DNA of 64,000 nt from Sphingobium sp. (GCA_023266575.1 JAHFPV010000006.1:62001-126000); one strand, 5' to 3'. Shown: positions 35,966 through 46,224, numbered from the stretch's first letter. Numbers and translations: made by a program. The notes: generated by a model from the sequence alone, not told the origin.

Positions 35966-38900
35966 TTGACGGCCCTTATGATTTTTATCAGCCCCTTAAG
36001 GTCGAAACGGTCGAGATGGGCAAGCATCCGGGCGACGAGCGGCTGGGCCTCCGGCACGGCCGCTTCGAGCGCGCGGATGCTCGATTCGATACCGCGCACA
36101 TGGCCGATGATCGCCTTCTGCTCGATATCGGCCAGGATGGGCAGCGCGTCGTCTGGCAAGACAGGCACGTCAAACTCGTCGGGCGCTGGCGCAGGCGGCG
36201 GCGGGGCGTCGCCGGTCCAGCGGATGTGCAACTGATCGGCGATCGCGTCCAGCAGCGCGTCGAGATCGACCGGTTTCATCAGGAACATGTCATGCGCCGC
36301 CTGCCCGTCCCCGCCGCGATGATATTCATGGGCATTGGCCGACACCATGATGATCCGCACCGTCCCACCCAGTTTCGCGCGTAGCGCCCGGCTGATGTCC
36401 CAGCCGGATTCGCCGGGCATGGAGATATCGAGCAGGATGATGTCGGGCGCATCGCGGGCGGCAATCTCCAGCCCCGCGCGGCCGCTCAGCGCCTCCATGA
36501 CGGTGAAGTCGAGCGGTTCGAGCAGCCCGCGCAGCACCGCGACCTGCGCCGGATCATCGTCGATCAGCAATATCTTGCGCCGGTCGCCGACATAGCCCGA
36601 AATCCGGTCCACCGGCGGCGCATCCTCGACCGGGTTGGCGACATGACCCAGCATCAGGCGGACTGTGAACTGCGTTCCGCGACCGGATTCACTGACGACG
36701 GACAGGTCGCCGCCCAATATCTGCACCAGCGCCTGGGTGATCGACAGGCCAAGGCCGATCCCTTTCTGACGCTGCGCATCCGGGTTGCTGCCGCGATCGA
36801 ACGGGTCGAACACGCGCTTCAAATCATCGGGCGCGATACCGATGCCGGTGTCGATAATGTCGAAGGTCGCCATCTGGCTGCGATAGGCGACGCGGAAGGT
36901 GACGGAGCCGGTGCGGGTGAACTTGATCGCGTTGGACAGCAGGTTGATCAGGATTTGGCGTAGGCGTTTCTGGTCGGTGCGCACGAAATCGGGCAGCTGG
37001 TCGGGGCGCTCGAAGAGAAATTCGATGCCCTTCGACTGCGCCTGCGGTCGGAACATGTTGGCGATCTGGTCGACAAAGGGGGCCAGGCGCACGGTTTCGC
37101 TGCTGATGCGCAGCACACCGCTTTCGACCTGGCTGATGTCCAGCAGCCCTTCGACCAGATTGGTGAGATGTTCGGCGCTGCGGCGGATGATCTTGGCGGC
37201 TTCGACCGGGGCGATGTCATGGCCGCGTTCCATCAACTGGGCATAGCCATAGATGGAGTTGAGCGGCGATCGGATTTCATGGCTGACGCTGACGAGATAG
37301 CGGCTCTTGGCGGCATTGGCGGATTCGGCGGCTTCCTTCGCTTTTTGCAACTGCGTGCCAGTCACGTCATGGGCGATCACCTCTTCCATCAGCTTCTGCA
37401 CATGATGCTCGCTTTCCTGCATAGCGGAGCGGCGGCTTTGATGGGCCAGCACGATCATCCAGGCGATGACCCCGCCGAACAGCGAAAAAAGCAGGAACAG
37501 CCCCAGCATCAGGCCGGACATTTCCGCCGCAATGTCCGGCATCCGGCGGCCGATCTGCCAGTTGATGCCGCCGAGCAGGGCGGCATTGGCAATGGTGATC
37601 GCGGCCATGACGGCGATGAAATGGCCGACCGGCGTATGGACGTAACGGGCTATGCGTTGCGGGAGCAGCCGTTCGAGCCAGCGCGCGGCCTGCTGCGTGG
37701 CGCGGCTGTCGCTTTTGCAGCGGTCGTGGCACCGCGCCTCCAGCGTGCAGCAGAGCGAGCAGATCGGCGCGGCAAACATGGGGCAATGCGCCATATCGAC
37801 CGGCTGGAAGCTGTTTTCGCAGATGATGCAGGTCTTGATGTCGTCCCCCTCCGTCACCTCGGCACGGCGGGCGATATAATAGCGGCCATGGGTGAGCAGA
37901 GCGATCAGTGGTGCCGCCATGAAGGCGACCGCCATACCAACGACGGGCGCGAAGGCCTGCGCCACATCGCCCAGCAGGCCCAGATGCGCGCTGCCCGATA
38001 TCAGGATCGACAAGAGCATCGCGCCGATGCCAACCGGATTGATGTCATAGAGGTGTGCGCGCTTGAATTCGATTCCGGCGGGGGAAAGGCCGAGCGGCTT
38101 GGAGATCATGAGATCGGCGGCTAGCGCCCCGATCCAGCCTGCCGCAGCGGTGGCGTAGAGGATCAATATCGCCTCGATCGCGTCGAAAATGCCGACTTCC
38201 ATCAGCAATAGTGCGAGCAATACGTTGAAGATCAGCCATACGACGCGGCCGGGATGGCTGTGGGTCAGGCGAGCGAAGAAATTGGACCAGGCGATCGAGC
38301 CGGCATAGGCGTTGGTGACATTGATCTTCAATTGGCAGACGATCACGAACAGCCCGGTGATGACGAGCGACAGTCCTGCATGGCCCGACATGGCGGTGAA
38401 GATCGCGTGGAACATGGCCGTCGGGTTGGAGGCGTCACTGGCCAAAGCCGCGCCGCCGATCAGATAATGGGCGAGCCAGGAGCCAAGCAGCAGCTTCATG
38501 CCGCCGATCAGTGTCCAGCCCGGTCCGCCCGCCAGCATCGCCGCCCACCATTTGCCCTTGCCGATCTTTTTGGCGCTGGGGAGGAAGCGCAGATAATCCG
38601 CCTGCTCGCCGATCTGGGGGAGAAGCGAGAGGAGGGTGGAAAGCGCGAAGCCGAAACAAAGCAGGCTGACGCTGCCATCTTTCGCGCCCAACTGGCCGGT
38701 GAAGCGGGACCATTCCGCAAGCGCCGTCGGGCCGGACCAGATGATATAGGCAATGGGCGCGATTTGCAGCGCGATCCAGATGCCCTGCGTCGCGTTCTGG
38801 AACCGTGTGATGGCGCTCATGCCGTAGAGGGCAATGGGGATCACCACCAGCGCGCTTACCAGATAGGCGATGCTCATCGCCATGCCTGTCATCGCGGTCA

Positions 38901-39321
38901 GCGCGACCGCCATGATCGTCGCTTCGACCGAGAAGAGCAGGAAGGTGAAGCTGGCGTAGATCAAGGAGGTGAGGGTGGAGCCAAGATAGCCGAACCCCGC
39001 GCCGCGTGTCAGCAGGTCGATGTCCAGCCCATGCTTTGCAGCATGATAGGCGATTGGCAGGCCGATGATGAACATAAGCGCGACGGCGGCAGCGATGGCC
39101 GCGACGCTGTTGGCAAAGCCATAGGTGAGCGTAATCGACGCGCCGATCGCTTCGCAGGCCAGAAAGGCAGTCGCGCCGATAGCGGTATTGGCGACCTGCC
39201 CCGCCGACCAGCGCCGGGCGCTGTCGGCGGTGTAGCGCAGGGCATAATCCTCCAATGTCTGGCTGGCGACCCATTTATTGTAGAGCCGCTTTTCGCGCAG
39301 GACATAGGCGGCGCGATCCAT
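35962..39321 (-). CDS. NCS1-permease-fused hybrid histidine kinase
   Basis: A 1119-residue fusion. Residues 1-480 form a permease-like region of about twelve helices resembling NCS1 nucleobase/allantoin/cytosine transporters. Residues 498-535 form a Cys-rich module (Cys498, 501, 513, 521, 524, 525, 531, 535). Two more helices follow at about 565-590 and 600-627. The HisKA phospho-acceptor is His681 in VSVSHEIRSPL, the ATPase N-box is NLLSNAIKF near 793-801 with DTGIGIA at 824-830, and a receiver carries Asp965 in LLDISMPG. A C-terminal tail of about 100 residues resembles a phosphotransfer or HPt-like helical domain. It starts at the base where ureG stops and overlaps its response regulator. 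The permease part is probably the ligand sensor, as SLC5 is in CbrA; urea, a guanidino compound or a nucleobase derivative are candidates. Confidence 0.88.
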   Translation of the reverse strand: MDRAAYVLREKRLYNKWVASQTLEDYALRYTADSARRWSAGQVANTAIGATAFLACEAIGASITLTYGFANSVAAIAAAVALMFIIGLPIAYHAAKHGLDIDLLTRGAGFGYLGSTLTSLIYASFTFLLFSVEATIMAVALTAMTGMAMSIAYLVSALVVIPIALYGMSAITRFQNATQGIWIALQIAPIAYIIWSGPTALAEWSRFTGQLGAKDGSVSLLCFGFALSTLLSLLPQIGEQADYLRFLPSAKKIGKGKWWAAMLAGGPGWTLIGGMKLLLGSWLAHYLIGGAALASDASNPTAMFHAIFTAMSGHAGLSLVITGLFVIVCQLKINVTNAYAGSIAWSNFFARLTHSHPGRVVWLIFNVLLALLLMEVGIFDAIEAILILYATAAAGWIGALAADLMISKPLGLSPAGIEFKRAHLYDINPVGIGAMLLSILISGSAHLGLLGDVAQAFAPVVGMAVAFMAAPLIALLTHGRYYIARRAEVTEGDDIKTCIICENSFQPVDMAHCPMFAAPICSLCCTLEARCHDRCKSDSRATQQAARWLERLLPQRIARYVHTPVGHFIAVMAAITIANAALLGGINWQIGRRMPDIAAEMSGLMLGLFLLFSLFGGVIAWMIVLAHQSRRSAMQESEHHVQKLMEEVIAHDVTGTQLQKAKEAAESANAAKSRYLVSVSHEIRSPLNSIYGYAQLMERGHDIAPVEAAKIIRRSAEHLTNLVEGLLDISQVESGVLRISSETVRLAPFVDQIANMFRPQAQSKGIEFLFERPDQLPDFVRTDQKRLRQILINLLSNAIKFTRTGSVTFRVAYRSQMATFDIIDTGIGIAPDDLKRVFDPFDRGSNPDAQRQKGIGLGLSITQALVQILGGDLSVVSESGRGTQFTVRLMLGHVANPVEDAPPVDRISGYVGDRRKILLIDDDPAQVAVLRGLLEPLDFTVMEALSGRAGLEIAARDAPDIILLDISMPGESGWDISRALRAKLGGTVRIIMVSANAHEYHRGGDGQAAHDMFLMKPVDLDALLDAIADQLHIRWTGDAPPPPAPAPDEFDVPVLPDDALPILADIEQKAIIGHVRGIESSIRALEAAVPEAQPLVARMLAHLDRFDLKGLIKIIRAVK

Positions 39322-39965
39322 CAGATCGCGGCAGGGAAGGGGCGCAGGCCGCCGGTCGCCACGATGAAGTCGATGACCGCTTGCAGCCCGATATTGTCCT
39401 TGAGGTTGGTGAACAGGAAGGGGCGCTCCCCGCGCATCTTCTTCGCGTCACGGTCCATCACGCCCAGATCCGCGCCGACCAGCGGAGCCAGGTCGATCTT
39501 GTTGATCAGCAGCAGGTCGGACCGGGTGATGCCGGGGCCGCCCTTGCGCGGAATCTTGTCGCCCGCCGACACGTCGATGACATAGATGGTGATGTCGGCC
39601 AGTTCGGGCGAGAATGTCGCGGCCAGATTGTCGCCGCCGCTTTCGATGAAGATGAGTTCCAGGCCGGGAAATTTGCGGTGCATCGTATCGACGGCGGCCA
39701 GATTGATGCTGGCATCCTCGCGGATCGCGGTGTGCGGGCAGCCGCCGGTTTCCACGCCCATGATCCGTTCAGGCACCAGCGCGCCGGATCGGGTGAGAAA
39801 CTCCGCATCCTCGCGGGTGTAAATGTCATTGGTGATGGCCGCGATATTATAATGGTCGCGCATCGCCTTGCACAGCCGGTCGGTCAGCGCGGTCTTGCCG
39901 GAGCCGACCGGGCCGCCAATGCCGATGCGCAGGGGACCGTTATGACCAGAAGAAACCGGATTCAT
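39321..39965 (-). CDS. ureG: urease accessory GTPase
   Basis: A 214-residue SIMIBI GTPase that powers nickel delivery to urease. The P-loop [11 protein letters not shown] lies near residues 17-27, the metal-binding CPH motif is in [10 protein letters not shown], and NKIDL is the guanine motif. Length and order match the family. It follows ureF with a four-base overlap and its stop shares a base with the start of the hybrid kinase, which places that sensor in the same transcript. Confidence 0.97.
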   Translation of the reverse strand: MNPVSSGHNGPLRIGIGGPVGSGKTALTDRLCKAMRDHYNIAAITNDIYTREDAEFLTRSGALVPERIMGVETGGCPHTAIREDASINLAAVDTMHRKFPGLELIFIESGGDNLAATFSPELADITIYVIDVSAGDKIPRKGGPGITRSDLLLINKIDLAPLVGADLGVMDRDAKKMRGERPFLFTNLKDNIGLQAVIDFIVATGGLRPFPAAI

Positions 39966-40642
39966 GATCGGAACAACCTTGTATAAAGTGTTTCGTGGGA
40001 AAGGCTGGCGAGTTCAAGGTCTGGTGCGGCGGTGCCGAGATCGTCGAGCGGCGTGTGGAGCGCCTTCTCTACAATGGCGGGAATGGCATGGGATAGCGCG
40101 GCGAGCGCCAACTGGCCATCGGTCTGGCCCAATGGCACGAGCCGCACGCCCGCCGAGACGAGATTGGCGGCGGTCGCGTGCAGCCAGCCGTGCAGCGCCG
40201 GTTCCAGCGGTATGTTGTGTACGGCGCAGGCCAGCGCCATGACGGTGGCATGGGCGATGGGGTCATCGCCGTTGCGTGCCGCGAAAGAGTCGAGTGCGGG
40301 GTGCGGCCATGCCCGCCGCGTGACCGACAGGAAGGAGCCACCCTGCTGGCGGCTTTCGAGCGCGGTTTCGCTGCTGCCGCGAAAAGCGGCGGCGAGTTCG
40401 GACAAGGCATCGAACGCAGCGTCATCCTGCGCAGCGCGGTGGGCGTGAACGAACAGCACGGCATCGATCCAGCCGCCGCCCCGCGCCAGCACCGCCTCGA
40501 CATAGGCGGTGACATGGCCAGCGGTAGTGATGCGGCCATCCTCGACTGCGGTTTCCAGTCCATGGCTGTAGGTGAAACTGCCCACCGGATAGGAGGGCGA
40601 GGTCCAGGCCAGCAGGCGGTGAAGCGCGGCGTCAGCCAGCAT
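39962..40642 (-). CDS. ureF: urease accessory protein UreF
   Basis: A 226-residue helical protein that acts with UreD and UreG in urease activation. The family opening [21 protein letters not shown] is clear, and the C-terminus [10 protein letters not shown] matches the conserved tail that contacts UreD. ATG 40642 gives this normal N-terminus; a longer upstream extension in frame is only read-through of ureE in another frame. It overlaps ureE by 11 bases and ureG by four. Confidence 0.95.
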   Translation of the reverse strand: MLADAALHRLLAWTSPSYPVGSFTYSHGLETAVEDGRITTAGHVTAYVEAVLARGGGWIDAVLFVHAHRAAQDDAAFDALSELAAAFRGSSETALESRQQGGSFLSVTRRAWPHPALDSFAARNGDDPIAHATVMALACAVHNIPLEPALHGWLHATAANLVSAGVRLVPLGQTDGQLALAALSHAIPAIVEKALHTPLDDLGTAAPDLELASLSHETLYTRLFRS

Positions 40643-41102
40643 GGTGGTCGTGCGCGTGATGATGATGGCCGCCGCCAGAATAAGCACCGCCCTCCGGCGT
40701 GAAGGGGGCGTGGATTTTCGTGACGGTCGCGCCCAGCCCCTCCAGCATGGCGTTGATGACATGGTCGTCGCGCAGACGGATGGCATGGGGGTGCAGTTCG
40801 GCGGGCAGATGCCGGTTGCCGATATGCCAGGCAAGGCGGATCATCGCGGACGGGTCTGCGGCGGTGACCTCGACCAGCGCTTCGGGCGCGGCGAGGATTT
40901 CGACCAGCCGCCCGTCGGACAGTTGCACCGCATCGCCATGATTCAGCACCGTCGCACGAGCCAGGTCGAGCAGGAACAGCGTACCATGGTCGGCGGTGTA
41001 GACCCAGCGGCGGCGGTGGCGCGCGTCATGATCCAGCATGATATGGTCGGCGGCAGGGCCGGACCAGTGGCCGTGGGGGATGACGTCATGGGCGGTCAGC
41101 AT
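40632..41102 (-). CDS. ureE: urease nickel metallochaperone UreE
   Basis: A 156-residue nickel carrier with the UreE N-terminal beta domain and the C-terminal ferredoxin-like domain (HIGNRHLPAELHP contains a conserved metal-site His). The tail ends [14 protein letters not shown], a His-rich nickel-storage extension. It overlaps ureF. A 139-base gap with an inverted repeat separates it from ureC. Confidence 0.95.
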   Translation of the reverse strand: MLTAHDVIPHGHWSGPAADHIMLDHDARHRRRWVYTADHGTLFLLDLARATVLNHGDAVQLSDGRLVEILAAPEALVEVTAADPSAMIRLAWHIGNRHLPAELHPHAIRLRDDHVINAMLEGLGATVTKIHAPFTPEGGAYSGGGHHHHAHDHHAG

Positions 41103-41127
41103 GTTACGTTTCTTTCGTAACCAATCT

Positions 41128-41216
41128 CGTCATCCCCGCGCAGGCGGGGATCCATCTCCGGCCCTTGCCCTAGATGAGAGGTTGGGAGATGGGTTCCCGC
41201 CTGCGCGGGAATGACG
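41128..41216. repeat. 31-bp inverted repeat inside the urease operon
   Basis: Arms 41128-41158 and 41186-41216 pair with three mismatches; the arms carry CGTCATCCCCGCGCAGGCGG and its inverse. It belongs to the common 'cgtcat...cgggg' type of genomic palindrome and lies between ureC and ureE. It could reduce read-through or protect mRNA ends. Confidence 0.8.
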
Positions 41217-41241
41217 ATGGTAAGGAGAAGGTTCTGAGCCA

Positions 41242-42954
41242 TCAAAACAGGAAATATCTCTGAGCAAACGGCAATACAGTCGCCGGTTCGCATGTCAGTA
41301 ACTCGCCATCGGCCCGCACCTCATAGGTTTCGGGATCGACCTGAATGTCGGGCATCGCGTCGTTCAAAACCATCGACGCCTTGCCGATCCCCCCGCGCGT
41401 GTTGCGTACCGCCTCCAATGGCCGCGCCAGTTGCAGCCGTTCACCGATCCCGTCCGCTATCCCCGCCGCCGATACGAAATGCACCGCCGACATTGCGCCC
41501 GCTCGGCCCATGCTGCCGAACATCGGGCGGTAATGGACCGGCTGGGGCGTCGGGATGCTGGCATTGGGATCGCCCATCGGTGCGGTCGCGATGCTGCCGC
41601 CCTTGATCACCAGATCGGGCTTTACCGCGAAAAAGGCAGGGGACCACAGCACCAGATCGGCCAGCTTCCCCACCGCGATCGAGCCGACGATATGGCTGAT
41701 GCCATGGGCGATGGCCGGGTTAATCGTATATTTGGCAATATAGCGTTTGGCGCGGAAATTGTCGCTGTCGGCGTCGTCCGATCCCAACGACCCGCGCTGC
41801 TGCTTCATCTTGTCGGCACTCTGCCAGCAGCGGATGATCGTCTCCCCCACCCGCCCCATCGCCTGGCTGTCCGACGACATCATCGAGAAGGCACCAAGGT
41901 CGTGGAGAATATCCTCCGCCGCGATCGTCTCCTTGCGGATGCGGCTGTCGGCGAAGGCGACGTCCTCGGCGATGCGGGGGTCGAGATGGTGACAGACCAT
42001 CAGCATGTCGAGATGTTCCTCGATCGTGTTGACGGTATAGGGCCGGGTCGGGTTGGTGGAGGAGGGCAGGACGTTGGGCAGGCCCGCCAGCTTGATGATG
42101 TCGGGCGCATGACCGCCGCCCGCACCCTCGGTGTGGAAGGCGTGGATGGTACGCCCCTTGAACGCGCCGATCGTGCTTTCGACGAAGCCGGCTTCGTTCA
42201 GCGTATCGGTATGGATCGCGACCTGAATATCAAACTCGTCCGCGACCGACAGGCAGCAGTCGATCGCGGCAGGGGTGGTCCCCCAATCCTCGTGCAGCTT
42301 CAGGCCACACGCCCCCGCGTGGATCATTTCGACCAGCGCGGCAGGCTGGCTGGCATTGCCCTTGCCCATCAGCCCGAAATTCATCGGCATGGTTTCCAAC
42401 GCTTGCAACATGCGTCCGATATGCCAGCCGCCCGGCGTGCAGGTCGTCGCCAGCGTGCCATGCGCCGGGCCGGTGCCGCCACCCAGCATGGTGGTGATGC
42501 CTGCGTTGAGCGCTTCCTCCACCTGTTGCGGGCAGATGAAATGGATATGCGCGTCGATGCCACCGGCGGTCAGGATACGGCCTTCGCCTGCGACAATCTC
42601 CGTACCGGGACCGATGGGAATGGTGACGCCGGGCTGGACGTCCGGGTTGCCCGCCTTGCCGATCGCGGCGATGCGGCCATCGCGGATCGATACGTCCGCC
42701 TTGATAATCCCCCAATGGTCGAGGATCAGCGCGTTGGTGATGACTGTGTCGGGCGCGCCGTCCGCGCGGCTCATCTGGCTTTGCCCCATGCCGTCGCGGA
42801 TCACCTTGCCGCCCCCAAACTTCACCTCCTCGCCATAGACAGTCAGGTCGTCCTCGACCCGGATGAGGAGGGAGGAGTCGCCCAGCCGCACCCGGTCGCC
42901 GGTGGTCGGGCCGAACATCCCGGCATAGGCGCGGCGAGGGATGATTACGGGCAT
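41242..42954 (-). CDS. ureC: urease alpha subunit
   Basis: The 570-residue catalytic subunit hydrolyses urea to ammonia and carbamate in the cytoplasm. Nickel ligands are visible as His136/His138 in AHIH and the carbamylated Lys219 in [10 protein letters not shown]. The mobile flap with its Cys-His pair is MVCHHLDPR, and the C-terminus ends RYFLF as usual. The gene is flanked on both sides by intergenic palindromes that interrupt an otherwise compact operon. Confidence 0.98.
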   Translation of the reverse strand: MPVIIPRRAYAGMFGPTTGDRVRLGDSSLLIRVEDDLTVYGEEVKFGGGKVIRDGMGQSQMSRADGAPDTVITNALILDHWGIIKADVSIRDGRIAAIGKAGNPDVQPGVTIPIGPGTEIVAGEGRILTAGGIDAHIHFICPQQVEEALNAGITTMLGGGTGPAHGTLATTCTPGGWHIGRMLQALETMPMNFGLMGKGNASQPAALVEMIHAGACGLKLHEDWGTTPAAIDCCLSVADEFDIQVAIHTDTLNEAGFVESTIGAFKGRTIHAFHTEGAGGGHAPDIIKLAGLPNVLPSSTNPTRPYTVNTIEEHLDMLMVCHHLDPRIAEDVAFADSRIRKETIAAEDILHDLGAFSMMSSDSQAMGRVGETIIRCWQSADKMKQQRGSLGSDDADSDNFRAKRYIAKYTINPAIAHGISHIVGSIAVGKLADLVLWSPAFFAVKPDLVIKGGSIATAPMGDPNASIPTPQPVHYRPMFGSMGRAGAMSAVHFVSAAGIADGIGERLQLARPLEAVRNTRGGIGKASMVLNDAMPDIQVDPETYEVRADGELLTCEPATVLPFAQRYFLF

Positions 42955-42970
42955 AATGCTTCCTTCTTCC

Positions 42971-43067
42971 CCGTTCGGGCTGAGCGAAGTCGAAGCCTTC
43001 TACTGAGCGGAGCGAAGTGGCTTCGCTTCGCGCTGCCGACCCCTTCGACTTCGCTCAAGGCGAACGG
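42971..43067. repeat. palindrome of the GAGCGAAGTCGA family between ureB and ureC
   Basis: Outer arms 42971-42995 and 43043-43067 (25 bases, about three to four mismatches) share CCGTTCG and GAGCGAAGTCGA with the repeat at 12350-12416. A smaller GCGAAG/CTTCGC hairpin lies inside. It occupies almost the whole ureB-ureC gap. Confidence 0.8.
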
Positions 43068-43081
43068 AGAGAGAGACGTTC

Positions 43082-43387
43082 TCACAATTCCCCCATCACA
43101 TCACCGCGAAAACCGATGACGATCCTGTCCCCCGCATAAGGGATGAGTTGGACGTCCCGGCTCTGCCCCGGCTCGAAACGGACGGCGGTGCCGGACGCAA
43201 TATCCAGCCGATAGCCGCGCGCTGCGTCGCGATCGAACAGGAGGGCAGGGTTCGTCTCGGCGAAATGATAATGGCTGCCGACCTGGATCGGCCGGTCGCC
43301 GCTATTGGCGACGGTCAGGCTGATCGGCACCCGCCCTGCGTTCAGGACGATGTCGCCAGCGGCGGGGATGATTTCGCCGGGGATCAT
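43082..43387 (-). CDS. ureB: urease beta subunit
   Basis: A 101-residue non-catalytic urease subunit. It begins [19 protein letters not shown], the family N-terminus, and contains [17 protein letters not shown] 43402 is an upstream in-frame alternative, but the resulting extra five residues are unlike relatives and no better ribosome site precedes it. Confidence 0.95.
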   Translation of the reverse strand: MIPGEIIPAAGDIVLNAGRVPISLTVANSGDRPIQVGSHYHFAETNPALLFDRDAARGYRLDIASGTAVRFEPGQSRDVQLIPYAGDRIVIGFRGDVMGEL

Positions 43388-43429
43388 GCGTTCAACGCCC
43401 ACAACCGAACGGAGGTTTATGAACGCCGC

Positions 43430-43732
43430 TCACCGGATCGGCCGATGCACGGTGACGAGCTTGGTCCCATCCGGGAAGGTCGCCTCCACCTGAATGTCGT
43501 GGATCATCTCGGCGATACCCTCCATCACCTGATCGCGAGTCAGGACATGGCCGCCGCTGGCCATCAGCGTCGCGACCGACTGGCCGTCGCGTGCGCCCTC
43601 CACCACATGGTCGGTGATCAGGGCGATCGCTTCGGGATGGTTCAGCTTCACCCCGCGCGCCAGCCTCTGCCGCGCAACCATGGCGGCCATCGCGACCAGC
43701 AATTTATCCTTTTCGCGCGGCGTCAGGTTCAT
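43430..43732 (-). CDS. ureA: urease gamma subunit
   Basis: A 100-residue subunit starting [19 protein letters not shown], with [24 protein letters not shown]-type sequence and the ending [11 protein letters not shown], all standard for UreA. ATG 43732 is chosen over longer frames because it gives the exact family length. It starts four bases after the ureD stop. Confidence 0.97.
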   Translation of the reverse strand: MNLTPREKDKLLVAMAAMVARQRLARGVKLNHPEAIALITDHVVEGARDGQSVATLMASGGHVLTRDQVMEGIAEMIHDIQVEATFPDGTKLVTVHRPIR

Positions 43733-43736
43733 GGGC

Positions 43737-44594
43737 TTAACAATAGCAGATTGTGGGCATGGAGGGCGACAGTCCGAATATCGCCGCGCGCAACACGCCT
43801 GCCGCACGCATCACATCCTTGCGCAGCGCTTGCGCGTCGTTGCGGGTCAGCCGCAGGATCAGCAAGCCGTCAAAGCTGGTCGCGCCACCGGTCGGTGCGT
43901 CGACCAAAGTGCGGGCCAGATCGAGATAGTCGGCGGCATCCGGCCCGGCATAGACCAATGTGGCAATCGCGGTCGCATCGCCAAACCCAAAGGGCGCGCG
44001 ACCTTGTGACGCAAAATCGCCCTCGACATGCAGTGCATCCGCCCAGACCAGCCGCCCGCCCCGGCGGATGCGCCAGCTGTCGTGGATCAGCCCGCTTTGA
44101 TAACTTTCCCCCATGGCGCTGCGCCCCAGCACCAGCATCTCCATTGCCAACATGCGCGCGTCGGGGGCCATGTCGGCCTCCAGTGTGCGGCGCATCTTGC
44201 TGCGGTCGAACAGGATCGCTTCCTGCGCCAGCCATTCGCAGGTCGCGCCCGCGCCGATACTGATGCGGGTTTCGATGCGGGTGGGTTCGTCCTCGTCCAG
44301 CGCGCGGTAGAGTTTCTCCGCCGCCTGCGGCACGATCGTCGCGCCCACCCCCGGATCGACGATGATGTCGAGCGCCAGCCGGTCCCCCCCGGTCAGACCG
44401 CCGCAGGTAGTCACAGTGACGGCCAGCGGAAAATCACCCTCCCGCCCTTGCGGAAACAGCAGCCGGGCCGGTGCGACCTGCATCATGTCGCGAATACCGC
44501 GCGCCCCGAACGCCACCATGGCGCGGCCATCGACGCGCTGGTGCCGGGACTTGGGCGGCACGGTGATGGCGCGTTGCAGGGTCATGGACTCCAT
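43737..44594 (-). CDS. ureD: urease accessory protein UreD
   Basis: A 285-residue beta-rich scaffold that binds apo-urease with UreF and UreG. Motifs include [26 protein letters not shown] and [15 protein letters not shown]-type sequence. It is the first gene of the ureD-A-B-C-E-F-G order and so defines the operon promoter. A copy of the 17-bp TACGTCA motif ends 25 bases before its ATG. Confidence 0.95.
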   Translation of the reverse strand: MESMTLQRAITVPPKSRHQRVDGRAMVAFGARGIRDMMQVAPARLLFPQGREGDFPLAVTVTTCGGLTGGDRLALDIIVDPGVGATIVPQAAEKLYRALDEDEPTRIETRISIGAGATCEWLAQEAILFDRSKMRRTLEADMAPDARMLAMEMLVLGRSAMGESYQSGLIHDSWRIRRGGRLVWADALHVEGDFASQGRAPFGFGDATAIATLVYAGPDAADYLDLARTLVDAPTGGATSFDGLLILRLTRNDAQALRKDVMRAAGVLRAAIFGLSPSMPTICYC

Positions 44595-44619
44595 CTGATC
44601 AGGCGCGGCAGGTCACGAC

Positions 44620-44636
44620 ATGGGGCATATGACGTA
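44620..44636 (-). promoter_or_regulatory. regulon motif copy upstream of ureD
   Basis: Read toward ureD the sequence is TACGTCATATGCCCCAT, which matches 16 of 17 positions of the copies at 55421-55437 and 55470-55486. The same-orientation placement upstream of several genes in 44-59 kb marks it as a shared operator. Confidence 0.7.
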
Positions 44637-44687
44637 TGGAACGAAAGGGCGGCTCTGGCCCGCCATCAACCGGTCTCATTGAGCGAA

Positions 44688-44711
44688 GTGTTCCCGTCTG
44701 CGTGGGAACAC
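44688..44711 (-). terminator. hairpin after the first ureohydrolase gene
   Basis: An 8-bp perfect stem GTGTTCCC/GGGAACAC with an eight-base loop lies 14 bases downstream of the ureohydrolase stop at 44725. There is no strong T-run. It would separate that gene from the urease operon. Confidence 0.5.
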
Positions 44712-44724
44712 GCTGCGCCAAGAC

Positions 44725-46224
44725 TCAGGTCGTTGGACGCCGCCGCCCGCCCCGCCCGTAACCCGGATCGACCTTCTCGGTCTTGCCCTCCTTCGCGGCT
44801 TTCTCGCCATAGCCCGGCTGGCCATGTTCGGTCGTCAGGTCGGACAGATAGCCCACCTGTTTGATCCCCTTCTTGCGCATCGCTACCCCGGTCAGGCAGG
44901 CGTGCATGATGAAATTGGCGTTCAAGGCGCTGCGATAGGTCGGGTCCAGCACGGGGGCGAGTTCGACGATCTCGAAGCCCACCAGCTCATTTTCCGCGCA
45001 CAGCCGTCGCACGATCGGGATCGCTTCGCGCATGGTCAGTCCGCCCGGAACCGGCGTGCCGGTGCCGGGAATGAAGGCCGGGTCCAGCACATCGACGTCG
45101 AACGAGATAAAGATTTTCTTGCCGCTTTCCCGCGCTTCCTTCAGCGCCCGCTCCATGGTGGCGGCCCAGCCATCTTTCTCGATTTCCGGCATCGCGTGAT
45201 AACGTACGCCATTGTCGCGCATCCATTCAAAGCCTTCCTTTTCCGGCCACGGCCCACGCAGCCCGACCTGGATATAGTTTTTGCCCTGGACATGGCCTTC
45301 CTTGACCGCGCGATAGACCGGGGCGCCATGGGTGATGAAATGGACCCCGCCCTTGCCTGCGTCATAGTGGGAATCAAAATGAACCACGCCAAAACTGCCC
45401 TTGCCATGGACGTCGGCCAGCCCCGCCACATCGCTATATTCCAGGCTATGGTCGCCCCCGACGATGAAAGGCAGCGCGCCGGTGCGGGCAATTTCCGCCA
45501 CCCGCTCGCGGACATGAGCGACGGAGCGTTCGGTCGACATATTGTCGATCGCGATGTCGCCATAATCGACGATCTTCAGCTCCTTCGACGGATCGACCAT
45601 GGTGAACATGTCGATGCCGCCCGCGCCATATTGGGTCCGCATCGCCGACGGCCCGCCCTTCGCCCCGCGATAGCCCGATCCCATGTCCAGCGGCGCGCCG
45701 ACGATCGCCACGTCCACCTTGCCCGCAACCAGATCTTCGGGGAAGATCGCGACCGGCGCACCGGCAAAGGTCGCGATGCCGCCGCCATAGACGCCGCCAC
45801 CGCCCATGCTGTGGGCATAATAGCTTAGAGAAAATGGCCCGGCCTCGCGCTTGGGGTCCAGCCCGTCGGGGCGGCGCAGCTTCCAGCCGTTGAAATCCTC
45901 ATTGTCGGTGTCGAGCGGGATCGCGGCCATATCGGTCTTGGCGTTGAACTTGGACGCCTCGACCGCCGCCATCATCCCTTCGATATAGGCGTCGATTTCC
46001 TGCGGAGTCTTGGTCTGCAGCCGCTCGAACAATTTGTCGTAGGAACCGGCAAACATTTCGGCCGGGTCGGAAATCAGGAAATCGCGCTTGGCCTTGGACA
46101 GTCCCTTGATCTTGGCTTCCAGCGCGGCGGGGATTGCGGGCTTGTCCGATTGGGCGATCACCGCCGCTGATGAAATCACCGTCGCAGCCAGCAGCGCGCC
46201 CAGTGCCATGCGTTTGAACGTCAT
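44725..46224 (-). CDS. exported ureohydrolase (agmatinase/arginase family), copy 1
   Basis: A 499-residue enzyme with a Sec signal peptide (MTFKRMALGALLAATVISSA, cleavage near AVIAQ) and a helical N-terminal extension of about 140 residues that ordinary cytoplasmic agmatinases lack. The binuclear metal ligands are all present: His259 in GGDHS, Asp284/His286/Asp288 in FDSHYD, and Asp376/Asp378 in SFDVDVLDPA. It should hydrolyse a guanidino compound to an amine plus urea in the periplasm. It lies between the urease operon and the IorAB genes with a regulon motif at each end. The substrate (agmatine, guanidinobutyrate or other) cannot be read from the sequence. It is paralogous to the two genes at 55.6-58.4 kb. 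Confidence 0.88.
   Translation of the reverse strand: MTFKRMALGALLAATVISSAAVIAQSDKPAIPAALEAKIKGLSKAKRDFLISDPAEMFAGSYDKLFERLQTKTPQEIDAYIEGMMAAVEASKFNAKTDMAAIPLDTDNEDFNGWKLRRPDGLDPKREAGPFSLSYYAHSMGGGGVYGGGIATFAGAPVAIFPEDLVAGKVDVAIVGAPLDMGSGYRGAKGGPSAMRTQYGAGGIDMFTMVDPSKELKIVDYGDIAIDNMSTERSVAHVRERVAEIARTGALPFIVGGDHSLEYSDVAGLADVHGKGSFGVVHFDSHYDAGKGGVHFITHGAPVYRAVKEGHVQGKNYIQVGLRGPWPEKEGFEWMRDNGVRYHAMPEIEKDGWAATMERALKEARESGKKIFISFDVDVLDPAFIPGTGTPVPGGLTMREAIPIVRRLCAENELVGFEIVELAPVLDPTYRSALNANFIMHACLTGVAMRKKGIKQVGYLSDLTTEHGQPGYGEKAAKEGKTEKVDPGYGRGGRRRPTT

Noticed and set aside
41431-43119. A 562-codon plus-strand frame opposite ureC
   Set aside because: Antisense to the highly conserved urease alpha subunit; composition is Arg/His/Asp rich as expected for a shadow frame.
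44688-44711. The hairpin as an attachment site or mobile-element end
   Set aside because: An 8-bp stem after a stop codon is better explained as a weak terminator; no integrase or duplicated flank is seen.
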